Below are positions 30,046 through 37,943 of a DNA stretch of 64,000 nucleotides, piece by piece (position 1 is the stretch's first letter; each line of letters opens with the position of its first letter). This DNA comes from a virus. The stretch lies in IMG/VR virus record IMGVR_UViG_3300043411_000921, positions 1 through 64,000 of that record. One strand, written 5' to 3'. Under the pieces are notes generated by a model. It was not told where the DNA came from. It was given only the letters and a program-made list of their open reading frames with translations, and did no database searches. A program made the position numbers and the translations under genes.

Positions 30046-30343
30046 CGCTTGGCCTTGCAAGGAGTTCAAAGTTGGTGTGGAAGAAACAATCACTCGTCCT
30101 GATCCAGCCGACTGTACCATTCATCGTCATCACTTGCAACAACAAAACGTCATACTTGGATCGTTGAGGGATAACTCCACCAAGACGAGCATGTTGCCAA
30201 TCAAGCAACATGAACTTCTCCCCCTTCCTCAAATTTTCAAGATGCTGAGAATTTTCCCAGGTTGTTTCGTCCGTTTGGATTAAACCGCGGCTGATCGTAT
30301 GCGGTTTGCAGCAATTTTCATACAGTCCACGAACAATCCACAT
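30029..30343 (-). CDS. SH3-like small paralog, 104 aa
   Basis: MWIVRGLYENCCKPHTISRG; RKGEKFMLLDWQHARLGG; LQVMTMNGTVGWIRTSDCFF. ATG 30343 lies just after the upstream stop at 30349. Confidence 0.75.
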   Translation of the reverse strand: MWIVRGLYENCCKPHTISRGLIQTDETTWENSQHLENLRKGEKFMLLDWQHARLGGVIPQRSKYDVLLLQVMTMNGTVGWIRTSDCFFHTNFELLARPSDDQNE

Positions 30344-30348
30344 TTTCC

Positions 30349-30618
30349 TTATTCCTCTGTGACTACTTCCCCGAAATGGTGATACTCCCACCAAACATCC
30401 ATCCAACCAGTTGTTCCATCAGCCAGCAAAACCAACTCAACCCCTTCCGGGCTCTTGCCGAGATAAACAAATTTGTCCAGCAAACCAATCTCCCCAACAA
30501 GACTTTCTTCGTGATCCTTGTCTGGATGGTCTGGATATTCGTAAACCTCGCAGGAATACTCGGAGTGGGTTGTGAGGTAATAGAGTCTGCCTGGGATTAG
30601 TGGATCAGAGAACGCCAT
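30349..30618 (-). CDS. SH3-like small paralog (GRLYYL type), 89 aa
   Basis: PLIPGRLYYLTTHSEYSCEV; LDKFVYLGKSPEGVE; LVLLADGTTGWMDVWWEYHH. Textbook example of the family. Confidence 0.75.
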   Translation of the reverse strand: MAFSDPLIPGRLYYLTTHSEYSCEVYEYPDHPDKDHEESLVGEIGLLDKFVYLGKSPEGVELVLLADGTTGWMDVWWEYHHFGEVVTEE

Positions 30619-30901
30619 TTGAACCGGCTGGGCTTAGGAGAGTTATGTTTAGGACTTTAAACCAACCGGAACTAAACCAACCGGAACTAATCGTGCCAGC
30701 ACCCTCGAAGGTTAAGACTTTAATGTACCTGAAACCTTTCGGGAGATCTTTGGTGTCTACACTTTCCAAAAGAATGAATGAAACCGGCAAATCCAGCACG
30801 ATGGCCTCCTCCATGTCAACATCCACCCACAAATTAAGAGACACTCGGTCTCGGTCGTTCAACGACTTTATCAACAGCAAGTCCCCTTTTTGATAGATCA
30901 T
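30605..30901 (-). CDS. SH3-like small paralog (GDLL type), 98 aa
   Basis: MIYQKGDLLLIKSLNDRDRV; VSFILLESVDTKDLPKG; RYIKVLTFEGAGTISSGW. A short duplicated SSGWF/SSGWF near the end comes from a 12-nt direct repeat near 30660-30690. ATG at 30901. Confidence 0.7.
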   Translation of the reverse strand: MIYQKGDLLLIKSLNDRDRVSLNLWVDVDMEEAIVLDLPVSFILLESVDTKDLPKGFRYIKVLTFEGAGTISSGWFSSGWFKVLNITLLSPAGSNGVL

Positions 30902-30923
30902 CCAATCATTCCTCCCGGTTTCT

Positions 30924-31253
30924 CTAAACAACGGGTGTCAAAATTCTTTGCCAAAAGTGTAAAAAGGCAAATCCTTCTCTTCCGTCTCCTGTCAAGACTC
31001 TAACACTTGTCTGTTCATCGGTCCAGGAGAAAGTATCTTTCTCATCGGTCAACTCAACAAAGCAATCTTCAAGCACCAAAAGGCTTCTGAGAGGATACTG
31101 AAACTCCTTAATTTCCGAATTCCAACCACCACCGAAATCCCCAACGATGGTGAACCGCTCGGAAAAAATCCGAATAACGTCATATTCCCGCGGGGCAATT
31201 GGTAGGACCAACAAAGTTCCAGCATCATAAAGCTTTACTTTTGCATGGGGCAT
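30924..31253 (-). CDS. SH3-like small paralog, 109 aa
   Basis: MPHAKVKLYDAGTLLVLPIA; PLRSLLVLEDCFVELTD; VRVLTGDGREGFAFLHFWQR. ATG 31253. Confidence 0.75.
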   Translation of the reverse strand: MPHAKVKLYDAGTLLVLPIAPREYDVIRIFSERFTIVGDFGGGWNSEIKEFQYPLRSLLVLEDCFVELTDEKDTFSWTDEQTSVRVLTGDGREGFAFLHFWQRILTPVV

Positions 31254-31579
31254 GGCTCTTCTTTCCCTCCATTGATTTCGGAAACAATAATCCAATCATT
31301 TTCAAGGGTGGAATTAACCCAGCCGTGGCGTCCCTCGCTGTTGAGAACGTGCAACCGAAAATGGCACAGATGTATTGGATAGACACCCAAAACCAAGACG
31401 GGTTTACACCAATCGTTATAGATGTATGTTGTATCGAAAAACAGAGCCCCTGGTGTTTGTTTCCAACGACCACAACTGTCATATTGAAAATTATACTGAA
31501 CCAAGCTCCCGACGAACTTCTCCTTCAATCGTTTTTCTTCCTCAACCCTGTTTGTTGTCAGCCTGTTGTTTCCTCTCAT
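31235..31579 (-). CDS. SH3-like small paralog, 114 aa
   Basis: KFVGSLVQYNFQYDSCGRWK; KPVLVLGVYPIHLCH; LHVLNSEGRHGWVNSTLEND. Start overlaps the upstream stop by 4 nt. Confidence 0.75.
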   Translation of the reverse strand: MRGNNRLTTNRVEEEKRLKEKFVGSLVQYNFQYDSCGRWKQTPGALFFDTTYIYNDWCKPVLVLGVYPIHLCHFRLHVLNSEGRHGWVNSTLENDWIIVSEINGGKEEPCPMQK

Positions 31580-31920
31580 TTTGTGTCAACAGATACTGCG
31601 GACATCCAGGCGATCTTTCCACAAGGAGTGATAACTTTGACCCAAGCATGATTGAATTTGGGATTTATGGGAATGTAATCAAGAATGTGGACGTAATCAT
31701 TCTCTTCTAGCAAGATTCGTTCAACCACATCTTTTGGGTAAACTAATCCGTTTCGCGGTTCGTCGGTGCGAAGAATGTAAGCAGTTTTTAGCCGAAAATC
31801 GTAGGATGAAACGACTCGATACAACTTTCCAATTTCTGGCGATGGGCGCCGTCTCTTCGTCAAGTATTCAGCTTCCATCTCTGAAATCTTTTCTGCAATC
31901 GGATCTCTCTTATCCTCCAT
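31576..31920 (-). CDS. SH3-like small paralog (GKLYRV type), 114 aa
   Basis: The charged N-terminal helix MEDKRDPIAEKISEMEAEYL precedes PEIGKLYRVVSSYDFRLKTA, LEENDYVHILDYI and VKVITPCGKIAWMSAVSV. Confidence 0.75.
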   Translation of the reverse strand: MEDKRDPIAEKISEMEAEYLTKRRRPSPEIGKLYRVVSSYDFRLKTAYILRTDEPRNGLVYPKDVVERILLEENDYVHILDYIPINPKFNHAWVKVITPCGKIAWMSAVSVDTK

Positions 31921-31922
31921 GA

Positions 31923-32264
31923 TCACTCGCCTTCTTCTTTGATTTCTTCCAACCAAGCCGGGTCGCAACAATCAATCCAACCAACAACGCCTTCTGGAAC
32001 CGTCAAGACTTTCAACATGAAAGCGTCTGGAAAGTTTGATTTGAAAAGTGTTGTTTCGTGCAATTCTGCTACTTCCAACACAATAAAAGAAGCACAGTGC
32101 AGCAAGTTTTTTCCCCTGGAAACAACATGGTTTACCGGGCTGTCGCCTAACACCACCGACAACTTGTCGTCTTTCACAGCAAAGGTGTAGAGTTTCTTTC
32201 CTCTGACCAGTTTTCCAACCAAAGGGTGTTGGATTACCTCTTCCTGTTTGTTACTACTCGTCAT
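31923..32264 (-). CDS. SH3-like small paralog (GKLV type), 113 aa
   Basis: HPLVGKLVRGKKLYTFAVKD; CASFIVLEVAELHET; LKVLTVPEGVVGWIDCCDPA. Confidence 0.75.
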   Translation of the reverse strand: MTSSNKQEEVIQHPLVGKLVRGKKLYTFAVKDDKLSVVLGDSPVNHVVSRGKNLLHCASFIVLEVAELHETTLFKSNFPDAFMLKVLTVPEGVVGWIDCCDPAWLEEIKEEGE

Positions 32265-32595
32265 TGGCACTCACCATAACTTCCTTGAGGGTTTTGGTGT
32301 TGATGTTCATATTGATCAGCATGGCCGAACAAACTTCACCCGCAATGATGATTTCCAAATCGTAGCACAAGACCACAACACGCTTGTTTTTCGATTTTCG
32401 AAGTTGCACTTCGCGCCTTGGGATCACACGCAAAACAACAAAGAGTTGATCCGAGTTCAGAACGCCCGGTGTGTAACCACTTCCTGAACCTTTGTAACCG
32501 AAATACACTGTCAAAAGCCGTGTGGAACACATCAGCTTACCAACGAGGTTTTCTATTTTAGCAGGAGGTCTTGGGTTCTTCGTCTTTTTCGGCAT
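32254..32595 (-). CDS. SH3-like small paralog (GKLM type), 113 aa
   Basis: NLVGKLMCSTRLLTVYFGYK; SDQLFVVLRVIPRREV; VVLCYDLEIIIAGEVCSAM. The last strand pair is diverged. Confidence 0.7.
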   Translation of the reverse strand: MPKKTKNPRPPAKIENLVGKLMCSTRLLTVYFGYKGSGSGYTPGVLNSDQLFVVLRVIPRREVQLRKSKNKRVVVLCYDLEIIIAGEVCSAMLINMNINTKTLKEVMVSANDE

Positions 32596-32824
32596 TGTCC
32601 AAATCTTCCACCGACTCAGTTTCTACAACTTGGACCCTATTCAAGCGGAAGAAATAGAACTTAACTCTCCCATTTGAATCAATATACTCCCAGCACTCTT
32701 CATCCGGGAATGAAAAACGCTTTTCATGCTCAACCAAACGTCGGACTAAAACAAGAAACAAAGTATTCATGTGGTTATAGTCATACCGAATGAGCATTCC
32801 AGGTCGTAACTTCTCTGTTGCCAC
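32558..32824 (-). CDS. SH3-like small paralog, 88 aa
   Basis: MATEKLRPGMLIRYDYNHMN; LFLVLVRRLVEHEKR; CWEYIDSNGRVKFYFFRLNR. Tandem duplicate of 32827 (TEKLxPGMLxRY). Confidence 0.75.
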   Translation of the reverse strand: MATEKLRPGMLIRYDYNHMNTLFLVLVRRLVEHEKRFSFPDEECWEYIDSNGRVKFYFFRLNRVQVVETESVEDLDNAEKDEEPKTSC

Positions 32825-32826
32825 TT

Positions 32827-33048
32827 TTACTCTCCCTCCAAGGTGTCTGGTGTGAGGATGATTTCAAATAACGACACATCAAACAGATGCTGTTCGATAT
32901 CCACATATCCAGCAGTGACATACTGCCATCTTTCAACACTATCACGACCAATTCGGGTATGGCGTGGCAGTTGCTGAATTAACAAGAGAGGAGTAACCTC
33001 GCCCGCATAACGAACAAGCATTCCAGGTTGCAGCTTCTCTGTTGTCAT
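32827..33048 (-). CDS. SH3-like small paralog, 73 aa
   Basis: MTTEKLQPGMLVRYAGEVTP; LLLIQQLPRHTR; RWQYVTAGYVDIEQHLFDVS. Nearly the same layout as 32558; the pair is among the most recent duplications. Confidence 0.75.
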   Translation of the reverse strand: MTTEKLQPGMLVRYAGEVTPLLLIQQLPRHTRIGRDSVERWQYVTAGYVDIEQHLFDVSLFEIILTPDTLEGE

Positions 33049-33359
33049 TTGAGTTCAACCCAATCCCCCTGCAAATAAGCATTGAACCAACCTGTCCTAC
33101 CATCTTCCAACAAAACATGGAAAAGTAAGCAATTTTGTTCTTCCTTGAAGTTCGTATATTCAAAACCGACAACCAAGAAATTGCACGGCTTGATAACCAA
33201 GAAACTGTCTTCCCAGGAATAGGGAAGACGATTAATTGGCTTTGTTGTGTAAAACTCAACTCGGACGTTCTTGAATCGCGGGTCGTGTTTCCAAGAAAAA
33301 CAAAACAGCTTGCCCACCAAATTTTCAGGCGTATTGCCATGTTTTTTACGCACAGACAT
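33045..33359 (-). CDS. SH3-like small paralog (GKLF type), 104 aa
   Basis: NLVGKLFCFSWKHDPRFKN; DSFLVIKPCNFLVVGF; FHVLLEDGRTGWFNAYLQGD. Start overlaps the RNA ligase 3' end by 14 nt, so it is co-transcribed with the ligase. Confidence 0.75.
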   Translation of the reverse strand: MSVRKKHGNTPENLVGKLFCFSWKHDPRFKNVRVEFYTTKPINRLPYSWEDSFLVIKPCNFLVVGFEYTNFKEEQNCLLFHVLLEDGRTGWFNAYLQGDWVELK

Positions 33360-34482
33360 TCCCCGTGGGGCGGATATGCTGGAGGATGGTCTGCTTCACA
33401 GCCTCTTCACCCTTCTTCCTCAAGGGAAAAACAAGGCTCCAAGGAATTTCCTTGCGGCTGGATTCTGACTTCAATGCCAAACCCAATTCCTTGTCAGAAA
33501 GGTGTTCGACCGACTTTGCAGCGACAAGAACAGCCTGGAAAATCTCATCGCGCTTCTGCATAAAGAAGGAGAGCATGTTGTCGATGTCACCCCAAAATTC
33601 TTCAGGCATCGAAGCCTTGTAAGAATCCATGTCATGACCAAGAACCAAAAGGTTCCAGATCGACAAAGGAGTGATGTTGGAAATCAAGCGGTGAAGAACA
33701 CAATATTCCTCACCCTTCATCTTCACACGATCACCAGTCCCACGAAAACGAATAACAAAGCCTTCTTCAGTCCCAGGAAGAACCTTCAACACCTCCATGA
33801 TCTGCTCAAAAGTGGTGTAGTTGTAACGCTCTGCAATTCGCATTCCAACCTTTCCACACAACTCATCAAGCGAGTCATAGGAAAGCTCGTGACCAGTGAC
33901 ACGATTGTAAGCTCCCAACATCACAAGACCTTCAAAGTCATACGAAATGACAATGCGGTTTGCCTCATAAATGACTTCACAAAGATAAGTCACATCCTTG
34001 TCGAGAGCAGCAAGGATTTCTGGGTGGCTGTTAATCCAACCCGTTGCCCAGACAGCCTGATCACTGTTCAAAGAGCCGCGAGTTGCAACACGCCAAGAGC
34101 CATCGTAGTGATACACCACACCAAGACTACCATCCAGCTTCTTGAAAACTTCAAAGCCAGAATCATCAAACCGAACGGACTTGGCGCCTTCCTGCTCCGT
34201 TGCATTGAAGAACTTCGGAAAAGGAAGAGCAACAATGCGGCCAGAAGTGCGGTTGACAGCCGACTCATGCTCCAGGATCAAGCCTCGTGCCATGACAGTC
34301 CACTGGTTCCAGGTTCGAGAGAACTGACAACCCTTGGAGTAGTTGTAGATTGAAAGAACCTTGCCGTTCGCCTGGATGGAATCCGAGCGAAGGATAGAAC
34401 CTTCCTGAACCCAAGGCTCAAGGCCCTGGACCAAATCCTGGAAGGAAAGAGAAAGTGCGGGATGGATTGGAGTGGTGAACAT
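33346..34482 (-). CDS. T4 Rnl1-like RNA ligase
   Basis: A 378-residue ATP-dependent RNA ligase. Nucleotidyl-transferase motif I is K115-L-D-G-S, preceded by RGLILEHES and a Phe/Pro-rich FPKFFN. Motif III-like YLCEVIYEANRIVISY, motif IV EEGFVIRF and motif V RVKMKGEEY follow in order. The C-terminal helical region is typical of Rnl1. In T4, Rnl1 with polynucleotide kinase re-joins tRNA cut by the host anticodon nuclease PrrC. A P-loop kinase at 37232 may be its partner. The -10 box is 6 nt from the ATG. Confidence 0.9.
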   Translation of the reverse strand: MFTTPIHPALSLSFQDLVQGLEPWVQEGSILRSDSIQANGKVLSIYNYSKGCQFSRTWNQWTVMARGLILEHESAVNRTSGRIVALPFPKFFNATEQEGAKSVRFDDSGFEVFKKLDGSLGVVYHYDGSWRVATRGSLNSDQAVWATGWINSHPEILAALDKDVTYLCEVIYEANRIVISYDFEGLVMLGAYNRVTGHELSYDSLDELCGKVGMRIAERYNYTTFEQIMEVLKVLPGTEEGFVIRFRGTGDRVKMKGEEYCVLHRLISNITPLSIWNLLVLGHDMDSYKASMPEEFWGDIDNMLSFFMQKRDEIFQAVLVAAKSVEHLSDKELGLALKSESSRKEIPWSLVFPLRKKGEEAVKQTILQHIRPTGNVCA

Positions 34483-34488
34483 GACCAG

Positions 34489-34517
34489 ACCTTAGCATGG
34501 TTCTGGGGAGCCGTCAA
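34489..34517 (-). promoter_or_regulatory. Sigma70-type promoter, leaderless arrangement
   Basis: Leftward TTGACG (34512-34517), 17-bp spacer, TAAGGT (34489-34494); 6 nt to the RNA ligase ATG. Confidence 0.75.
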
Positions 34518-34548
34518 GAACTAAATTTCTCTGGTTCGTGAATTGGGT

Positions 34549-34890
34549 TTATGAACTTTTGACCCACAATGTCGTTTCTCCGTGTTTGTTAACGTGACAC
34601 CTAATTCTGTGTTGAGATACCCAACCTTCCCAAGTTTTTTCTGAAGTTGACAGCAAAACACGAACCCAAGGATTCCTGGTGTTTGTATACCTCTTCTCCA
34701 ACACCAACAAAGACATTCCATCCTCCAAGTCAACACTTGTTGCTTTTTGCGAAAGAACATCCGTTCCAGCCAACCCAGGAACAGAAAACAGACTCATTTG
34801 GTCTTCTCCAGTCAAAACAGCGAACGGAGCACTCTTCCATGTGAAGAGTTCACCAACCATAACCGCAGGCTTGTCATACTCCCACGTCAT
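34549..34890 (-). CDS. SH3-like small paralog (GELF type), 113 aa
   Basis: AVMVGELFTWKSAPFAVLTG; DGMSLLVLEKRYTN; VRVLLSTSEKTWEGWVSQHR, the WEGWVS ending being SH3-like. The boundary repeat at 34909 lies upstream of its start. Confidence 0.75.
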   Translation of the reverse strand: MTWEYDKPAVMVGELFTWKSAPFAVLTGEDQMSLFSVPGLAGTDVLSQKATSVDLEDGMSLLVLEKRYTNTRNPWVRVLLSTSEKTWEGWVSQHRIRCHVNKHGETTLWVKSS

Positions 34891-34908
34891 CTTCTCATAT
34901 ACCCTTCA

Positions 34909-34927
34909 ATCGCTCCAGGATGCTTTT
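34909..34927. repeat. Transcription-unit boundary repeat
   Basis: ATCGCTCCAGGATGCTTTT, directly between the stop of the gene at 34927 and the gene starting at 34890. Confidence 0.55.
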
Positions 34928-35223
34928 TAAGGCTGCTGAATTATTTTGACGCCCTCTGACCCGTTCAGGATATTCTCGGGCTCTGTTAAGGCGTCTGGTG
35001 GCATTCGGAGGAGTTCTTCGTGCCAAACCCAAAGAGCTAAACCCACACAAGCAAACAAAACAAGAATCCACCTTTCCTTTTGTTTAAGAACAACGCCCAA
35101 ACTATGGTCAGGAATCATCACTGGATCACCAATGGGATGAGTTGCATAACAAGTAATAGTTTTGTTCGCATCTCTGTCTCGTACTTTCGCTGCCACGAGT
35201 CCCCCAGTTTTAAACAGTAACAT
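34927..35223 (-). CDS. SH3-like plus membrane segment, 98 aa
   Basis: MLLFKTGGLVAAKVRDRDAN and PDHSLGVVLKQK form the first strands, followed by a membrane helix (WILVLFACVGLALWVW, residues about 53-68). A rare membrane-anchored form of the family. ATG 35223. Confidence 0.65.
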   Translation of the reverse strand: MLLFKTGGLVAAKVRDRDANKTITCYATHPIGDPVMIPDHSLGVVLKQKERWILVLFACVGLALWVWHEELLRMPPDALTEPENILNGSEGVKIIQQP

Positions 35224-35551
35224 CGGAACTATTTTCCTTTGAGGTTGGTTGATGTTTTTCTGAAAATGAGTCTTCAACCCAAAGAAGTTGTCCGCTGCGA
35301 TCCAACACGAGAAACTCTTTGAATGAAGAACAACCTTCTTCCTCAATTGTTCTGATATCCAGAACGGGCAGCGTTGTACCGCTCGGGATGTAGGCGATTC
35401 GCATATCATCATCCACTTCACTAATCCTGGTTCCGGGAATTCCCGCTGGAATTCCGCGGTTGTGGCCTATCCAGTAATTGCCCCAGGATTTCACTGACGC
35501 TTCATAGCTCACCACGATCAAATCACCAACCGCTATATTTTTCACTTTCAC
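35210..35551 (-). CDS. SH3-like small paralog (GDLI type), 113 aa
   Basis: GTG start; KNIAVGDLIVVSYEASVKSW; GTTLPVLDIRTIEEE; FLVLDRSGQLLWVEDSFSEK. GTGA overlap with the coiled-coil gene upstream. Confidence 0.7.
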   Translation of the reverse strand: MKVKNIAVGDLIVVSYEASVKSWGNYWIGHNRGIPAGIPGTRISEVDDDMRIAYIPSGTTLPVLDIRTIEEEGCSSFKEFLVLDRSGQLLWVEDSFSEKHQPTSKENSSDVTV

Positions 35552-35715
35552 GGTTTGCTTCTACTGGCCAATTCTGCTTTGAGAAGGATGTTTTCTTGTT
35601 CAAGATGATTGACTCTGGAACGAAGAGTCCTGAACTCCTCATTCATTTGTTTCAGCCAATCATTAATCCTGTCAACCTGACACTTGACCAAGAATGCGTC
35701 ATTGCAATTCCACAT
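35548..35715 (-). CDS. Coiled-coil mini-protein, 55 aa
   Basis: MWNCNDAFLVKCQVDRINDW then LKQMNEEFRTLRSRVNHLEQ: leucine/isoleucine/methionine heptads over about 35 residues predict a parallel coiled coil. TGA overlaps the next GTG. It lies between the amidoligase and an SH3-like gene and may be a dimerisation partner; function unknown. Confidence 0.7.
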   Translation of the reverse strand: MWNCNDAFLVKCQVDRINDWLKQMNEEFRTLRSRVNHLEQENILLKAELASRSKP

Positions 35716-35732
35716 GTGTTATTGTCCTTCCT

Positions 35733-37049
35733 TCAGCAAGTGCAGTGAAGAACTTCACTGATGAGAACAGCGTCCCCAGCGTTGAGCATCGACGCACGTT
35801 CAACCAACTTGGACCTGATTTTTGGAGAAATTCCATCCCAAAGTGAATATTTTTTGAACTTATCCAGCTTGATGATTGGTTTGAACCATGTTGCTGGATT
35901 AGTGCTGATCTTCAGCAATCGTTTATCCGCACCCTCCGCAAAGGTTTGATGAAGGATCATTGGAATCGGACGCCAAAGCCCACTTGAATGATAGAAATAC
36001 TGACTGTCGTATTTCTCAATCTCAAATAGATCAGTGTCCTCATTCGCCACGCTGTAAAACCTGTTTTTCAGTGTTGTTCCGGTGATATATTTCACAGACA
36101 ATCCAGTGTTATGAGAAACAAGCTCAACCGGAATGGCAACAGTAAACTGATCGGTTCTTTTCCCGTAATAATCGAACACAGATAGCGCAATCGGTTTGTC
36201 AGCTTGCAAAGGCATTCCAACGCGGTTTTTGACTGCATCTTCGTAAGTGTGACAAAGATACTGCCAAAGATTGAACATACCCTTTGTCATTCCATAATCG
36301 GCAGCAACAAGTTTCCGATCAGTTTCTTCTTCGACAACAGAATCGGGCATGTCCACAATCTTTTTGGTTTGTTCGACAAACTCAAGAAGGAAGCGAGCCC
36401 AAGTCTGGATGGTTGTTGCATCAACAGTCCCAGCAAAGTGCCGAAATTCAACCGTTCCAAATTTTTCGATGGAGTTGAGATTCACCTTCCAATACTTGGA
36501 ATCAATATCATAAGACAAATTGAGAGCATCTTCTTTCTCTCCCAAAACCCTCCGAAGCATCCTGGGGTCGTTGCAAGAATGAGCATATTCAAGTTTGTTT
36601 ACACGACGATTTTCGGGAACAAAAGCATCGAAGATTTTTTCAGCCCTTGCATACCTCAGAAACAACCGTTGAACCAGTTTTAGGGCTTCTTTGCTTTTCA
36701 ATTCCTTACCAAGTCCAATGTGGATATGAAGACCACAAGAGTAATTTGCGTATGCGCCAATCGACTGGAGATACTCACACACATGCTCAATCTCCTTCCA
36801 GTTAGAAGGTTTGCTGGCATCAAGAATCCTTGAGACAATCTCAACACCTGCATAACCCGCGCCATGAGGATGAATTGATCCATCCAGGCGCACTTGCCAA
36901 GAAGAATTATTTTCAGAATATCCGGCAGATGTAATCCGCACCTTCTTTTTTTTCATCGCAGGAACAAAACCTGCATTGAAAGTGTTGAGATGGTTTGGAT
37001 CTGTGGGAGTAGTTGGAATCAAACACTCAATTTCAACACCGAACTTCAT
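35733..37049 (-). CDS. Amidoligase-family enzyme
   Basis: A 438-residue protein with the glutamine-synthetase-like amidoligase signatures: N-terminal FGVEIE (E6, E8), LDGSIHPHG, GVEIVSR, CGLHIHIG (G-x-H-x-H) near residue 115, and TVEFRHFAGT near residue 225. Family members are predicted to form amide or isopeptide bonds between a carboxylate and an amine using ATP. The C-terminal 180 residues are unassigned. ATG 37049 (GAAGGGAAGACC upstream) chosen over an in-frame upstream codon because that extension would overlap the zinc-ribbon gene. Confidence 0.8.
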   Translation of the reverse strand: MKFGVEIECLIPTTPTDPNHLNTFNAGFVPAMKKKKVRITSAGYSENNSSWQVRLDGSIHPHGAGYAGVEIVSRILDASKPSNWKEIEHVCEYLQSIGAYANYSCGLHIHIGLGKELKSKEALKLVQRLFLRYARAEKIFDAFVPENRRVNKLEYAHSCNDPRMLRRVLGEKEDALNLSYDIDSKYWKVNLNSIEKFGTVEFRHFAGTVDATTIQTWARFLLEFVEQTKKIVDMPDSVVEEETDRKLVAADYGMTKGMFNLWQYLCHTYEDAVKNRVGMPLQADKPIALSVFDYYGKRTDQFTVAIPVELVSHNTGLSVKYITGTTLKNRFYSVANEDTDLFEIEKYDSQYFYHSSGLWRPIPMILHQTFAEGADKRLLKISTNPATWFKPIIKLDKFKKYSLWDGISPKIRSKLVERASMLNAGDAVLISEVLHCTC

Positions 37050-37062
37050 GGTCTTCCCTTCT

Positions 37063-37245
37063 CTATTCTTTCTTCGGAGGATGAAGAGGACGATACAAAC
37101 AAAAGCTGCAATCGGGATCAGTGCAACGCTCTTCGGTCCACTCCCCACAGTGCTCACAAAAGTAAGCATCATATTTGTCATCACGAAACTCCTCAACCAA
37201 ACGGGTTTCCTGTTTACATTCGGGACAGGTTTTAGACTTCAACAT
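37063..37245 (-). CDS. Zinc-ribbon protein, 60 aa
   Basis: CPECKQETRLVEEFRDDKYD and YFCEHCGEWTEERCTDPDCS: two CxxC knuckles plus further Cys. Immediately precedes the amidoligase in the same direction and may be its partner or a small regulator. Confidence 0.75.
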   Translation of the reverse strand: MLKSKTCPECKQETRLVEEFRDDKYDAYFCEHCGEWTEERCTDPDCSFCLYRPLHPPKKE

Positions 37246-37732
37246 AGGAATACTTCCATTCAGGCTTGCTCGGGAAATGGTTGCAACCCTTGAGAATAGA
37301 CACGAGGGTTTGAAGTCTGTTGTGCATGTTCATCACACTGTCCTCGGGAACTCCGTGGACATTCCGTGCTGCTGCAACCTTGGGATCTGCAACGACGTGA
37401 ACCAAGGTTGGAATGATTCCGTGCTGGTTTGCAAACTCGACATAAGGAGCCAGAGCCTTGAGTTGTGTGTTGGTATTATCAACCACCACCGTAATCGCTC
37501 CAGGACGAATAACAGCAGCCTTGAAATTCTCCAAGCACTCAGAGTGTGCCCGACCCAACTGAGAGCCGTTAAAAAGGTACTGGCCCGTCTGCCGGTCAAT
37601 GAAATAATGATCAGCCGACGCCACGACCACCTCTCCAGGAATCCCTCGAATGTAGGTGCTTTTCCCAGCACCGGGAACCCCCAGCATCAAAACCACCTTC
37701 TTTTCCAGTCGCTCCAAGTTGTTCGTCATCAT
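37232..37732 (-). CDS. P-loop kinase (polynucleotide-kinase-like)
   Basis: A 166-residue protein. Walker A GVPGAGKST at residues 18-26, then VVASADHYF, RAHSECLENF and VVDNTNT, the order seen in the Pnk/NEDD4BP2-type kinase family that phosphorylates 5'-OH ends of RNA or DNA. No phosphatase domain is attached, unlike T4 Pnkp. ATG 37732 sits 7 nt after the -10 box. Repair of cut tRNA with the RNA ligase is an inference from family roles. Confidence 0.75.
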   Translation of the reverse strand: MMTNNLERLEKKVVLMLGVPGAGKSTYIRGIPGEVVVASADHYFIDRQTGQYLFNGSQLGRAHSECLENFKAAVIRPGAITVVVDNTNTQLKALAPYVEFANQHGIIPTLVHVVADPKVAAARNVHGVPEDSVMNMHNRLQTLVSILKGCNHFPSKPEWKYSYVEV

Positions 37733-37739
37733 GACCAAA

Positions 37740-37768
37740 AGGTACCATGCCGAATGACCATACGTCAA
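37740..37768 (-). promoter_or_regulatory. Sigma70-type promoter, leaderless arrangement
   Basis: Leftward TTGACG (37763-37768), 17-bp spacer, GTACCT (37740-37745); 7 nt to the kinase ATG. The -10 is weaker than in the others. Confidence 0.6.
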
Positions 37769-37780
37769 GAAAAATCGTCA

Positions 37781-37867
37781 GGGGGGCCTCCCCCGGCTTC
37801 CCCCAGAGAATCTAGGGGTTTCCTTGATCAACTTTCTTGCCTAGTGGAAGATAACCAGAAGAGGGAT
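37781..37867. repeat. Second copies of two short repeats
   Basis: GGGGGGCCTCCCCCGGC at 37781-37797 matches 11275-11291, and GATAACCAGAAGAGGGAT at 37850-37867 matches 16340-16357. Both lie in the gap upstream of the kinase promoter. No gene seen in 37769-37943. Confidence 0.6.
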
Positions 37868-37943
37868 TGAAGAAGGCATCTCTTAAAGAAGAGGATGATC
37901 AAGAAGATGAGAAGGGTTCTCAGGAAGATGGTGGAGGATGAGA

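Larger units (their letters stand above)
16547..33359 (-). other. Array I of SH3-like small paralogs
   Basis: About fifty leftward genes of 70-130 codons. Common plan: a first strand with P/V-G-T-L, G-D-L-V or G-K-L-Y-R; a central hydrophobic strand after an acidic turn (GDLVVFL, GECLVFL); then a last strand pair with P-x-x-G-K or DGxxGW. One member (19184) has a recognisable bacterial SH3 ending (GCTGWVYNYEL), which anchors the fold assignment. Most neighbours overlap by 4 nt (ATGA/GTGA). Sequence identity between neighbours is mostly low. Fold assignment is inference from motifs. Confidence 0.7.

Noticed and set aside
33502-34353. A 283-codon + strand frame opposite the RNA ligase.
   Set aside because: The minus strand has all ligase motifs in order; the + frame shows only antisense composition.
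35733-37196. A longer amidoligase with an N-terminal membrane segment (start near 37196).
   Set aside because: The extension lies on the zinc-ribbon gene at 37063-37245; a good ribosome binding site precedes the ATG at 37049, where the family FGVEIE start is expected.
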